Shown in pieces: positions 41,797 to 50,729 of a DNA stretch of 51,573 nucleotides (its first letter is position 1; every line of letters starts with the position of its first letter). Source of the stretch: Flemingiibacterium sp045636145. Its GTDB lineage: Bacteria; Bacillota; Clostridia; Oscillospirales; CAG-272. The position numbers and the translations under genes were made by a program. The stretch is taken from positions 1 to 51,573 of the forward strand of contig JAZTWV010000010.1 in the NCBI GenBank assembly GCA_045636145.1, read 5' to 3'. A model generated the notes under the pieces. The model did no database searches. It saw nothing but the letters and a program-made list of their open reading frames with translations, and was not told the origin of the DNA.

Positions 41797-43614
41797 TTAA
41801 TCCTCGTCCGAGAGCTTGAGGACTGCCATAAATGCCTCAGGCGACACCTCTACAGAGCCGAGCTGACGCATCTTCTTCTTACCCTCTTTCTGCTTTTCAA
41901 GCAGCTTCTTTTTACGGGTAATATCACCGCCGTAGCACTTGGCAAGCACGTCCTTGCGCATCGCCTTTACGGTTTCGCGTGCGATGACCTTGCCGCCGAT
42001 TGCCGCTTGGATCGGAACCTCGAAAAGCTGGCGCGGAATGTTGTCCTTAAGCTTCTCGCAGATGCGGCGTGCTCTTGCATAGGCCTTCTCCTCGTGTACG
42101 ATGAACGAGAGCGCGTCCACGATATCGCCGTTAAGGAGAATACCAAGCTTCACAAGCTTTGAGGGAACATACTCCGCAAGCTCGTAGTCAAGGGAAGCAT
42201 ATCCCTTGGAGCGGGATTTCAGTGCATCGAAGAAGTCGTAGATTATTTCGTTAAGGGGGAGATTGTAGTGAAGCTCGGCGCGGTCGGTGTCAATGTAGGT
42301 CATGTTTATAAACTCGCCGCGTCTGTCCTGACAAAGCTCCATAAGTCCGCCAACATATTCGGGCGGTGTGATGATGGATGCCTTTACAAGCGGCTCGTAT
42401 GCCGTTTCTATCTCGTCGGGATTCGGGTAGTTTGAGGGATTGTCGATTCGCACCGTCTCGCCGTTTTTAAGGTCAATGTTGTAAATAACGCTGGGAGCGG
42501 TGGTGATAAGGTCGAGATTAAATTCGCGCTCAAGACGCTCCTCGATTATCTCCATGTGAAGAAGTCCGAGAAATCCGCATCTGAAACCGAATCCAAGTGC
42601 CGCCGAGGTCTCCGGCTCAAAGGTAAGCGCGGCATCGTTAAGCTGAAGCTTTTCAAGTGCATCCTTGAGGTCTCCGTACCGTGCGCCGTCGGCAGGGTAG
42701 ATTCCGGCAAATACCATGGGGCGCACTTCCTTAAAGCCGGGAAGCGGCTCATTTGCAGGGGATGCGGCAAGAGTAACCGTATCGCCCACACGTGTGTCAC
42801 CCACAGATTTAATGGATGCGGTAAAGTATCCAACGTCACCGGCGGAAAGCATCTGTGCGGACTTCAGTCCGAATGGTGCCATATATCCAACGTCAACTAT
42901 TTCAAACTGTGCGCCTGTGCTCATGAGCCTTATGGTATCGCCTGCCTTGAGCGTTCCCTCAACCACGCGGATATTTACTACAACGCCGAGATAGCTGTCA
43001 TAGTAGGAGTCAAAAATAAGTGCGCGCAGGGGAGCATTCTCGTCACCGTCGGGGCAGGGGATGTCGGAGATTATCTTGTCAAGCACCTGATCTATGTTAA
43101 GTCCGACTTTAGCCGAAACGGCAGGACAGCCGTCAGCAGGTATACCGATAATATCTTCAATTTCCGCACGTACCTTTTCAACGTCAGCCGACGGCAGGTC
43201 AATCTTGTTGATAACGGGTACTATCTCAAGATCGTTGTCGATTGCAAGATATGCGTTTGCAAGAGTCTGCGCCTCAACGCCCTGTGTGGAGTCAACGATA
43301 AGCAGTGCACCCTCGCAGGCGTTAAGTGAGCGTGAAACCTCGTATCCGAAGTCCACGTGACCGGGAGTGTCAATAAGATTCAGCGCGTATACTTCGCCGT
43401 CGGGAGCGTTGTAGTCAAGTCTTACGGCACGCGCCTTTATTGTAATTCCGCGCTCGCGCTCAAGGTCCATGTTGTCAAGAAGCTGAGCCTCCATGTCACG
43501 GGTGGCAACGGTGCGGGTGTATTCAAGTATTCTGTCGGCGAGTGTGGACTTGCCGTGGTCAATATGTGCGATTATGGAAAAGTTGCGTATTTTTTTCTGT
43601 CTGTCGGTTGACAT
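41797..43614 (-). CDS. lepA: Elongation factor 4 (LepA)
   Basis: A 605-residue translational GTPase that acts on stalled or mistranslocated ribosomes. The G domain has AHIDHGKST (G1), RGITIKAR (G2), DTPGHVDFG (G3) and NKIDLPSAD (G4). EF-G-like domains II, III and V follow, and the C-terminal LepA-specific domain has the basic loop YGGDITRKKKLLEKQKEGKKK. The start MSTDRQKKIRNF at 43614 has AAAGGACC upstream. It follows the M23 peptidase gene by 59 bp. Confidence 0.97.
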   Translation of the reverse strand: MSTDRQKKIRNFSIIAHIDHGKSTLADRILEYTRTVATRDMEAQLLDNMDLERERGITIKARAVRLDYNAPDGEVYALNLIDTPGHVDFGYEVSRSLNACEGALLIVDSTQGVEAQTLANAYLAIDNDLEIVPVINKIDLPSADVEKVRAEIEDIIGIPADGCPAVSAKVGLNIDQVLDKIISDIPCPDGDENAPLRALIFDSYYDSYLGVVVNIRVVEGTLKAGDTIRLMSTGAQFEIVDVGYMAPFGLKSAQMLSAGDVGYFTASIKSVGDTRVGDTVTLAASPANEPLPGFKEVRPMVFAGIYPADGARYGDLKDALEKLQLNDAALTFEPETSAALGFGFRCGFLGLLHMEIIEERLEREFNLDLITTAPSVIYNIDLKNGETVRIDNPSNYPNPDEIETAYEPLVKASIITPPEYVGGLMELCQDRRGEFINMTYIDTDRAELHYNLPLNEIIYDFFDALKSRSKGYASLDYELAEYVPSKLVKLGILLNGDIVDALSFIVHEEKAYARARRICEKLKDNIPRQLFEVPIQAAIGGKVIARETVKAMRKDVLAKCYGGDITRKKKLLEKQKEGKKKMRQLGSVEVSPEAFMAVLKLSDED

Positions 43615-43673
43615 ATATTTAAGGTCCTTTCGGGAATTTAGATTTGTATGTACTGTCTCAGCCACAGCGGCAA

Positions 43674-44834
43674 TTAACCGCCGAAATAGGAGAGAGGATT
43701 TACAGGGGCATTGTTTTCATAGATGTTAAGATTAAGATGTGCGCCTGTGGTGTAGCCCGATGTTCCAACATTTGCGATTATCTGACCCCTCGTAACCTTG
43801 TCGCCTACCTTGACGCGGTACTTTGACAGGTGCGAGTAGAAGGACGCCACACCGCCGCCGTGGCTTACGGTAATATAGTAGCCGTCGGCGTAGTTGTAGG
43901 AGCATTCCACAACAGTGCCGGCGTTTACGGCGTATATTTCCGTGCCGTAAGGTGCCGGAATGTCAATGCCGTTGTGAAATTGCTGTTTGCCGGTTACGGG
44001 GTGTATTCGCCATCCGTATCCGCTGGAAATGCGTGTATACGCTCCGTCAAGCGGCCAGAGAAATTCACCGCCCACATACGCCTCGTTTGTGGTACGTGCA
44101 AGCTCCGCAAGAAGCTCCTCACGCTTGTTGCTGTATTCAAGCTCTACTGCGGCAATATATTCAAGATCAGCTTCGGCTGATGCAAGACGGTTTTCAGTGG
44201 ATGCCACAAGCTTGTTTGCCGCTTTAAGATCGCTATCAAGCTCCTCACGGCGAAGTGCCAGCGCCTTCATTTTAGCATCAAGCTCTGCTTTTTCGGATGT
44301 GAGATCGTTTCTCAGTCCTTCAAGGCGGTCAAGTCCCAGATTGTATGTGTTAAGCAGACGCTCATCGTAATCGAGCATACACATAAATCTGTCCACCTGA
44401 GTGAACATATCACGAAGTCCGTCAGTGTCAAACAGTATTGACAGAAAATCTATATTTCCGTCCTCATGCTTTGCGCGTATACGCTCGCGTACCATCTGAT
44501 ACTGCGCATCGAGCTTTTCGTTTTGCGCGGCGATCTCCGAGTTTTTCGTTTCTATCTGCGTGTTGTAGCCGCTAATGAGAGCGACAAGCGCATCTATTTC
44601 AAGATTAAGTGCATATATTTTTTGGTCAATCACCTGTTTTTTCTGCAAGGCATCCGCATAGCTGCTCTCGGCGTTTGTAAGTGCCTTTTCGGCAGATACA
44701 CGCTGGGCGGTGGCGGCGGCAAGCTTGTCCTCAAGCGAAGAGAGGGAGCTTTTTGATGAGCCGCTGAGTGTGCCCGGAGCAATAAATACAGCGAGTATAC
44801 CCGCAAGCATCAGGCATATAATTCTTTTTTTCAA
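43674..44834 (-). CDS. M23 peptidoglycan hydrolase or activator with coiled coil
   Basis: A 386-residue secreted envelope protein. It has an N-terminal signal peptide (basic KKR then a hydrophobic stretch, about 1-24), a long coiled coil (about 28-245) and a C-terminal M23 (LytM) domain (about 275-380). The zinc motifs are HNGID (HxxxD) and GAHLNLNIYEN (HLN at the usual HxH position, so the second His is changed). The first motif and FYSHLSKYRV look intact, so it may be an active endopeptidase or, like EnvC, an amidase activator. The start codon is TTG, with AGGTGAG just before it. Confidence 0.88.
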   Translation of the reverse strand: MKKRIICLMLAGILAVFIAPGTLSGSSKSSLSSLEDKLAAATAQRVSAEKALTNAESSYADALQKKQVIDQKIYALNLEIDALVALISGYNTQIETKNSEIAAQNEKLDAQYQMVRERIRAKHEDGNIDFLSILFDTDGLRDMFTQVDRFMCMLDYDERLLNTYNLGLDRLEGLRNDLTSEKAELDAKMKALALRREELDSDLKAANKLVASTENRLASAEADLEYIAAVELEYSNKREELLAELARTTNEAYVGGEFLWPLDGAYTRISSGYGWRIHPVTGKQQFHNGIDIPAPYGTEIYAVNAGTVVECSYNYADGYYITVSHGGGVASFYSHLSKYRVKVGDKVTRGQIIANVGTSGYTTGAHLNLNIYENNAPVNPLSYFGG

Positions 44835-44871
44835 TTTCTCACCTGTTTTCGGAACATAATTATACTATTAT

Positions 44872-44900
44872 AGTATATCGCATAAATTACCGTTTGTCAA
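44872..44900 (-). promoter_or_regulatory. Promoter of the M23 peptidase-lepA-hemW-peptidase series
   Basis: On the minus strand: a perfect TTGACA (44895-44900), a 17-bp spacer, and TATACT (44872-44877). I see no other clear promoter before lepA, so this probably reads through several genes. Confidence 0.78.
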
Positions 44901-44931
44901 TAGAGGGGGTAGAATAAATTTTACGTAATAA

Positions 44932-45035
44932 TATCAGTGTAATCACAAAAATTCTGCTTTTTGTGCTAGGCGGCCGCAAATGGGTGAGATATGCGTTGGG
45001 GAGACGCTGATATCCTTTTGGTTTTTACGCTGATA
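44932..45035. promoter_or_regulatory. Repeated ACGCTGATA motifs upstream of the paaK-ior operon
   Basis: Two perfect direct copies of ACGCTGATA (45004-45012 and 45027-45035) lie 23 bp apart, about two helical turns, with a related inverted copy ACACTGATA (complement of 44932-44940). They lie 30 bp upstream of the -35 box, where an activator would bind. The rest of the 44901-45064 intergenic region shows a GC-rich patch near 44970 but no gene. Confidence 0.45.
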
Positions 45036-45064
45036 AGGAATTTTTGCAAAATAGTCGAATTGCC

Positions 45065-45093
45065 TTGACTTTTTTTCTGAATTATATTATAAT
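45065..45093 (+). promoter_or_regulatory. Promoter of the paaK-iorAB operon
   Basis: TTGACT (45065-45070), a 17-bp spacer, and a perfect TATAAT (45088-45093). Transcription would start near 45100. Confidence 0.82.
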
Positions 45094-45128
45094 AGATTAT
45101 AAATATGCAAAAGAAAGGTCATTATGAT

Positions 45129-46427
45129 ATGTTTTGGCAGGAACAGATAGAAACAATGGATCGCGCGGAGCTTGAAAGACTCCAGCTTGAAAAATTAAAA
45201 AAGCTGGTTGATTATTGCTACAACCGCGTGCCCTTTTACAAAAAGAAGCTTGACGAAGCGGGTGTTACCGCGGATAAGATAAAGGCTCTGTCGGATATTC
45301 AGTATATTCCTTATACTACCAAGGACGACATCCGTGATACATATCCCTTTGGACTCTTTGCAGTCGATAAAAAAGAGATCGTCCGTCTGCACGCCTCGTC
45401 GGGTACTACAGGTAATCCTACTGTCGTAGGATATACGAAGAACGATATGAAGATGTGGACAGAATGTGTGTCCCGACTTGTTGTTGCCGCAGGTGCTACC
45501 TCTGACGATATTGTGCAGATAGCATTCGGCTACGGTCTTTTTACCGGTGCGCTGGGACTTCATTACGGTCTTGAAAATATCGGTGCTACCGTTGTCCCCA
45601 CATCCACAGGTAATACTGAAAAGCAGCTTAAGCTTATGCGCGACTTTGGTACTACCGCGCTTGTTTCCACACCTTCCTATGCGCTTTACATCGCAGAGGT
45701 TGCAAACGACATCGGAATCGACTGCCGCGAGCTTAATGTTCGCCTCGGACTTTTCGGCTCTGAGGGCTGCTCCAATGAGATGCGTGCAAAGGTTGAGGAG
45801 GCATGGAATCTGTTTGCCACCGACAACTACGGCATGAGTGAGCTTTGCGGTCCCGGTGTGTCGGGCGAATGCCGCTTTAGATGCGGTATGCACTTCGCGG
45901 AGGATCATTTCCTTCCCGAAATAATCGACAGCGCGACCGGTGCTGTTAAAGCGAGAGGCGACGAGGGCGAGCTTGTTGTAACTACTCTTTCAAAAGAGGG
46001 TATACCGCTCCTTCGTTACCGCACCAAGGATATAACAAGACTGCACTATGACAAGTGCGAGTGCGGAAGAACCCACGTGCGTATGGAGAAGCCCATGGGC
46101 CGTGCGGACGATATGCTTAAGATCAAGGGCGTTAACGTATTCCCAACACAGATCGAAAGCGTTCTTGTAAGTATTCCCGAGGTTGGACCGCAGTATCAGA
46201 TAGTTCTCGGCACAAAGAATTATATGGATACCTTTGAAATAAACATTGAGGTATCCGATGCAAGTATGCTGACCTCCTTCAAGGCTCTTGAGGATCTTCA
46301 GCTTAAGGTACGCCATAAGCTTCAGACGGTCCTCGGTCTTGATGCAAAGATAAATCTCGTTGAGCCGAAATCTCTTGAAAGATTTGTAGGTAAGGCAAAG
46401 CGAGTTATTGACAATCGTGTAAAATAA
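45129..46427 (+). CDS. paaK: Phenylacetate-CoA ligase family enzyme, first copy
   Basis: A 432-residue AMP-forming aryl-acid CoA ligase. Motifs are ASSGTTGNPTVVGYT (P-loop, about 90-104), FGSEGCSNEMR, YGMSELCGPGVS (A5), RYRTKDITRL and the C-terminal GRADDMLKIKGVNVFPTQIE. Beside iorAB it probably interconverts arylacetyl-CoA and arylacetate, and run in reverse it could yield ATP. The ATG at 45129 is preferred, with GAAAGG upstream; the in-frame ATG at 45105 would be almost leaderless. A second homologue lies at 48945-50252. Confidence 0.9.
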   Translation: MFWQEQIETMDRAELERLQLEKLKKLVDYCYNRVPFYKKKLDEAGVTADKIKALSDIQYIPYTTKDDIRDTYPFGLFAVDKKEIVRLHASSGTTGNPTVVGYTKNDMKMWTECVSRLVVAAGATSDDIVQIAFGYGLFTGALGLHYGLENIGATVVPTSTGNTEKQLKLMRDFGTTALVSTPSYALYIAEVANDIGIDCRELNVRLGLFGSEGCSNEMRAKVEEAWNLFATDNYGMSELCGPGVSGECRFRCGMHFAEDHFLPEIIDSATGAVKARGDEGELVVTTLSKEGIPLLRYRTKDITRLHYDKCECGRTHVRMEKPMGRADDMLKIKGVNVFPTQIESVLVSIPEVGPQYQIVLGTKNYMDTFEINIEVSDASMLTSFKALEDLQLKVRHKLQTVLGLDAKINLVEPKSLERFVGKAKRVIDNRVK

Positions 46428-46449
46428 ATATTTTGGAGAAATAACTGTT

Positions 46450-48192
46450 ATGAAAAAAATTATGCTTGGCAATGAAGCCGTAGCGCGCGGTCTTTTTGAG
46501 GCAGGGGTGCATTTTGTTTCAAGCTACCCCGGAACGCCCAGCACCGAGATCACCGAAGCTGTGGCTAAATATGAGGAAATTTATGCGGAATGGGCACCAA
46601 ATGAAAAGGTAGCTCTCGAAGCGGCACTTGGCGCATCTATCGGCGGCGGGCGCTCCTTCTGTGCAATGAAGCACGTTGGTCTCAATGTTGCGGCAGACCC
46701 GCTTTTCATCACATCCTACACCGGTGTTAACGGCGGATTTGTTATAGGCGTTGCGGATGACCCCGGAATGCATTCCTCTCAGAATGAGCAGGACAGCCGT
46801 CATTACGCAATTGCGGCAAAGCTTCCCATGGTTGAGCCGTCCGATTCCGGCGAGTGCCTTGAATTTACAAAGCTTGCATATGACCTCTCCGAAAAGTTTG
46901 ATACTCCGTTCATTCTCCGTCTTAACACCCGCGTATCTCACTCTCAGTCGGTTATTGAGACGAGGGAGCGTGCGAATGTTGCGGTAAAACCCTATGAAAA
47001 GGATATTTCAAAGCACGTTATGATGCCTGCGATGGCGAGAGGCAGACACGTTGTTGTTGAAAAGCGTCTTGCGGAGCTTGCCGAATACGCAGAGAATTGC
47101 CCCTTCAATAAGGTGATCGAAAACAAGGGCGCAAAGGTTGGAATCATCACCGCAGGACCTTCGTTCTGCTATGCGCTTGAGGCTTTCGGCGATTCTGCAT
47201 CCTACCTTAAGCTTGGTCTTGTTAATCCGCTTCCGAAGAAGCTTATTTCCGATTTCGCGGCAAAATATGAGCGCGTGATCGTTATTGAGGAGCTTGATCC
47301 CATCATCGAAACCCACGTTAAGGCTATGGGAATCAAGTGTGATGGCAAAAATATTCTCCCCATCTGCGGAGAGTTTTCACAGGAGCTTATTTCCGAGCTT
47401 CTCCTTAATAAGAAGAACGATTTTTACGCTGTTTCGGACAACATTCCCGTCCGTCCGCCGGTGCTTTGCCCCGGATGTCCTCACAGAGGCGTTTTCTACC
47501 TCTTTAAGAAGCTTGGACTTTACGTCAGCGGCGATATCGGATGCTACACCCTCGGTGCGGCGGCTCCTCTTGCAGGTATGGACACCACTCTCTGCATGGG
47601 TGCTTCCATTTCCGCTCTCCACGGCTTTGCAAAGGTGCGCGGCGAGGCTGACAAGTGCGTTGCTGTTATCGGCGACTCCACATTCATGCATTCGGGTATT
47701 ACCGGACTTATTGATATTACATACAACAAGGGTATTTCCACCGTTGTTATCGTTGACAACTCCATCACCGGTATGACCGGACATCAGCAGAACCCCTGCA
47801 CCGGATTCACCTTAAAGGGCGAGCCTGTGACAGGCATCATGCTTGAAAATATCGCCAAGGCGGCAGGCGTTGATGAGGCGCACATCCGCGTGGTTGATCC
47901 CGGTGATCTTGCGGCAACCGAAAAGGTTCTTCGTGAGGAGCTTTCCGCCGCTTGTCCCTCTGTTATCATTTGCCGCCGTCCCTGCGCGCTTCTTAAGTAT
48001 GTTAAGCGTCAGCCTGCGGTAAAGGTAGACGAGAGCAAATGCGTTGGATGCAAGGCGTGCATGAAGATAGGATGCCCCTGCATATCAATGGTAACAGACG
48101 AAAACGGAAAATCAAAGGCTAAGATAGATGCAACCCTCTGCACCGGATGCGGACTCTGCACCCAGATGTGTAAGGTCGGAGCTATAGGCTAA
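46450..48192 (+). CDS. iorA: Indolepyruvate ferredoxin oxidoreductase, alpha subunit
   Basis: A 580-residue alpha subunit. The N-terminal pyrimidine-binding and transketolase-like region (SSYPGTPSTEI, about 20-30; MKHVGLNVAADP) is followed by the TPP-binding domain with CPGCPHRG (about 337-344), GDIGCYTLG and GDSTFMHSGITG, and a C-terminal ferredoxin domain with two [4Fe-4S] motifs, CVGCKACMKIGCP and CTGCGLCTQMC. It oxidises aromatic 2-oxoacids (from Trp, Phe, Tyr) to aryl-acetyl-CoA plus reduced ferredoxin and CO2. Its TAA stop lies within a 10-bp sequence duplicated before iorB. Confidence 0.96.
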   Translation: MKKIMLGNEAVARGLFEAGVHFVSSYPGTPSTEITEAVAKYEEIYAEWAPNEKVALEAALGASIGGGRSFCAMKHVGLNVAADPLFITSYTGVNGGFVIGVADDPGMHSSQNEQDSRHYAIAAKLPMVEPSDSGECLEFTKLAYDLSEKFDTPFILRLNTRVSHSQSVIETRERANVAVKPYEKDISKHVMMPAMARGRHVVVEKRLAELAEYAENCPFNKVIENKGAKVGIITAGPSFCYALEAFGDSASYLKLGLVNPLPKKLISDFAAKYERVIVIEELDPIIETHVKAMGIKCDGKNILPICGEFSQELISELLLNKKNDFYAVSDNIPVRPPVLCPGCPHRGVFYLFKKLGLYVSGDIGCYTLGAAAPLAGMDTTLCMGASISALHGFAKVRGEADKCVAVIGDSTFMHSGITGLIDITYNKGISTVVIVDNSITGMTGHQQNPCTGFTLKGEPVTGIMLENIAKAAGVDEAHIRVVDPGDLAATEKVLREELSAACPSVIICRRPCALLKYVKRQPAVKVDESKCVGCKACMKIGCPCISMVTDENGKSKAKIDATLCTGCGLCTQMCKVGAIG

Positions 48193-48334
48193 ATAAACGC
48201 TTCGCGATAATCCTCGCTCAGCCGAGTCTGAGGGGGTGTCGGGGGAGGCGGAGCGGCGTCTGAGCGCAGCACTCCCCAGACCTTACGAGGGCAGAGCCCT
48301 CGTAAGAACTCAATCGCAGGGCGATAAATAAACG
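48190..48334. mobile_element. Small palindromic insert with 10-bp target duplication
   Basis: The perfect direct repeats TAAATAAACG (48190-48199 and 48325-48334) flank a 125-bp GC-rich block (48200-48324). The block contains a perfect 11-bp hairpin CTTACGAGGGC-aga-GCCCTCGTAAG (48282-48306) and a G-rich stretch near 48231-48252. It encodes no protein. The base composition differs sharply from the operon around it. Joining the sequence at one repeat copy would give an ordinary 23-bp iorA-iorB junction with GAAAGGA intact. This fits a MITE-like or REP-like element that inserted between two operon genes. Confidence 0.7.
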
Positions 48335-48350
48335 AAAGGAAAGTCATGTT

Positions 48351-48929
48351 ATGACAAAAAATATAATGATAGTAGGTGTTGGCGGTCAGGGATCACTGCT
48401 TGCAAGCCGTATCCTCGGCAATGCCGTACTTCTTCAGAATTATGATGTAAAGGTATCCGAGGTGCACGGAATGAGCCAGCGCGGAGGCTCCGTTGTTACC
48501 TATGTAAAATACGGTGATAAGGTAGCATCTCCGGTTATCTGCAAGGGTGAGGCTGACATTATAATGTCATTCGAGCTTCTTGAAGCCGCAAGATGGCTCC
48601 CCTATCTCAAAAAGGACGGCGTTATTATCACCAATACCCAAAAGATCAACCCCATGCCTGTTGTTACGGGCGCGGCAGAGTATCCGGATGAGCTTGTAGA
48701 AAAGATGAAAGCAACCGGCGCAAAGGTTATCGCCGCAGATGCGCTTTCAATTGCAAGAGAAGCAGGAAATGAGAAAGCCGTTAACGTTGCTCTTATCGGT
48801 CTTATGGCACACTCTCTCGGCTTTGATACCGAGATCATGACTGAGGCTATAAAGATGTCCGTTCCCGAAAAATTCCTTGAGCTTAACTTAAAGGCGTTTG
48901 AGCTTGGTGCGGCGTACAGCTGCAACTAA
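48351..48929 (+). CDS. iorB: Indolepyruvate ferredoxin oxidoreductase, beta subunit
   Basis: A 192-residue gamma-domain subunit of the 2-oxoacid:ferredoxin oxidoreductase family. Motifs are VGVGGQGSLLASRILG (about 7-22) and VHGMSQRGGSVVTYVKYG (about 39-56). It forms the active enzyme with IorA. The ATG at 48351 follows GAAAGGAAAG. It is separated from iorA by a 158-bp spacer holding a small palindromic insert, unusual for this pair, which is normally tightly linked. Confidence 0.95.
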   Translation: MTKNIMIVGVGGQGSLLASRILGNAVLLQNYDVKVSEVHGMSQRGGSVVTYVKYGDKVASPVICKGEADIIMSFELLEAARWLPYLKKDGVIITNTQKINPMPVVTGAAEYPDELVEKMKATGAKVIAADALSIAREAGNEKAVNVALIGLMAHSLGFDTEIMTEAIKMSVPEKFLELNLKAFELGAAYSCN

Positions 48930-48944
48930 AAGGAGGCTTTTTCA

Positions 48945-50252
48945 ATGTCAAAATACTTCAACAAAGCCATAGAGACCGCCTCTCGCGACGAGCTCTATCA
49001 TCTTCAGTCCTACAATCTCATAAAGACTGTAAAGCACGTCTATGAGAATATGCCAATGTACCGCGAGAGAATGGATGCGGCAGGCGTGAAACCCGAAGAT
49101 ATTCATTCTATCGAGGATCTGCATAAGCTTCCGTTTACCCACAAACAGGATCTTCGTGACGGCTATCCTTACGGTATGTTCTGCGTTGAGCCGAAGAATC
49201 TTATAAGAATCCACGCTTCGTCCGGTACTACAGGCAAGCAGACCGTCGTTGGTTACACCAAGGACGATATTGAGCTTTGGTCCGAATGCGCGGCACGTGC
49301 TCTTGTTGCGGCAGGCGCTGACAAGGACGATTTCGTTCACATAGCATACGGCTACGGACTTTTTACCGGCGGTCTCGGCATTCACGACGGCGCACAGAAA
49401 ATGGGTGCTACCGTAATTCCAGCTTCCAGCGGAAACACCGCCCGTCAGGTGACTATGCTACAGGATTTCGGCTCATCTATTCTTTGCTGTACACCTTCCT
49501 ACGCTCTGTATCTTGCAGATACTCTGAAGGAGCAGGGAATCAGCCTCGATAAGATACATCTTAAGGCAGGTATTTTCGGTGCTGAGCCTTGGACAGAGGA
49601 AATGCGCGCAGAAATACAGGAGAGACTTGGCATCAAGGCATACGATATCTACGGTCTTTCCGAGATATCCGGTCCCGGCGTTGCTTTTGACTGCGAATGC
49701 CAGAACGGTATGCACGTTAATGAGGACAACTTCCTTATCGAAATCATTGACCCCGAAACGGAAGAAGTGCTTCCCGACGGAGAGCTTGGTGAGGTGGTAT
49801 TCACCTGCATCACAAAGGAAGCTCTTCCGCTTATTCGCTACAGAACACACGACATTTCGTCCATCACCCACGAGAAATGTGCCTGCGGACGTACATTTGT
49901 CCGTATGCAGAAGCCCTGCGGACGCTCCGATGATATGCTTATCATCCGCGGCGTAAACGTATTCCCCTCACAGGTTGAAAGCGTGCTTCTCAACTGCGGC
50001 GAGGTTGATCCTCATTACATGATAATAGTTGATCGAAAGAATAACACCGATACCATTGAAATTCAGGTTGAGGTAAGCGCGGCTAACTTCTCCGACCATG
50101 TTAAGGGCATGGAGGAGCTTGCGGCTAAGATCAATGCTGGAATGCAGTCAACTCTCGGACTTTCATCAAAGATCACATTCGTTGAACCCGGCACCATACC
50201 GAGAAGCGAGGGTAAGGCGAAGCGTGTAATCGATAAGAGAAAGCTTCATTAA
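48945..50252 (+). CDS. paaK: Phenylacetate-CoA ligase family enzyme, second copy
   Basis: A 435-residue ANL enzyme clearly homologous to the first ligase (shared SSGTTGKQTVVGYT, CTPSYALYLAD, FGAEPWTEEMR, YGLSEISGPGV, RYRTHDISSI, GRSDDMLIIRGVNVFPSQVE). Differences around the A5 region and acyl pocket suggest a different aryl acid. It lies 15 bp after iorB with a strong AGGAGG site. Having two ligases on either side of iorAB may let the cell handle products of several aromatic amino acids (inference). Confidence 0.9.
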   Translation: MSKYFNKAIETASRDELYHLQSYNLIKTVKHVYENMPMYRERMDAAGVKPEDIHSIEDLHKLPFTHKQDLRDGYPYGMFCVEPKNLIRIHASSGTTGKQTVVGYTKDDIELWSECAARALVAAGADKDDFVHIAYGYGLFTGGLGIHDGAQKMGATVIPASSGNTARQVTMLQDFGSSILCCTPSYALYLADTLKEQGISLDKIHLKAGIFGAEPWTEEMRAEIQERLGIKAYDIYGLSEISGPGVAFDCECQNGMHVNEDNFLIEIIDPETEEVLPDGELGEVVFTCITKEALPLIRYRTHDISSITHEKCACGRTFVRMQKPCGRSDDMLIIRGVNVFPSQVESVLLNCGEVDPHYMIIVDRKNNTDTIEIQVEVSAANFSDHVKGMEELAAKINAGMQSTLGLSSKITFVEPGTIPRSEGKAKRVIDKRKLH

Positions 50253-50277
50253 GAAAAATACATAGGAGGATACTACT

Positions 50278-50688
50278 ATGATTATTAAGCAGATTTCCAT
50301 TTTTGTTGAAAACAAGCCCGGCAGACTTGCCGAGATTACCGGCATCATCGCCGCTAACAACATCAACATCCGCGCACTTTCCGTTGCGGATACCACTCAC
50401 TTCGGAATCCTTCGCATAATCGTTGACAATCCCGAGGAGGTTGAGCGCGTACTGCGCGAGGCGGGTCTTACTGTTTCTATAACAAGCGTTATCACCGCCT
50501 GCATCCATAACCGTCCCGGCGGACTTTCCGAGGTGCTCACACTTCTTGCAGACAACGATATCGCAATTGAATATATGTACGCATTTATTGCCAAGAGCGA
50601 TAATGAGGCATACGTTGTTATGCGTATCGAAGCAGAGACCGCCGCAGTCAAGCTCCTTCGCGAGCACGGCTTTGAGGGCATGGAATAA
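50278..50688 (+). CDS. Tandem ACT-domain protein
   Basis: A 136-residue protein made of two ACT domains (about 1-66 and 70-136): IKQISIFVENKPGRLAEITGII and the related CIHNRPGGLSEVLTLLADNDIAIEYMYAF. ACT domains bind amino acids and usually regulate enzymes or transcription; standalone tandem ACT proteins are often found downstream of paaK or ior genes. It probably senses an aromatic amino acid for this operon (inference). It starts 25 bp after the second ligase with AGGAGG. Confidence 0.9.
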   Translation: MIIKQISIFVENKPGRLAEITGIIAANNINIRALSVADTTHFGILRIIVDNPEEVERVLREAGLTVSITSVITACIHNRPGGLSEVLTLLADNDIAIEYMYAFIAKSDNEAYVVMRIEAETAAVKLLREHGFEGME

Positions 50689-50702
50689 GAAAAATACAAC
50701 TG

Positions 50703-50729
50703 ACTCCCCGAACCTTCGGGGAGTTTTTT
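50703..50729 (+). terminator. Terminator of the paaK-iorAB operon
   Basis: A perfect 10-bp stem ACTCCCCGAA/TTCGGGGAGT with a 2-base centre (CC; in practice a 4- to 6-nt loop), followed by T6. Confidence 0.92.

Noticed and set aside
42556..43329. 257-codon plus-strand open frame
   Set aside because: Antisense shadow of lepA.
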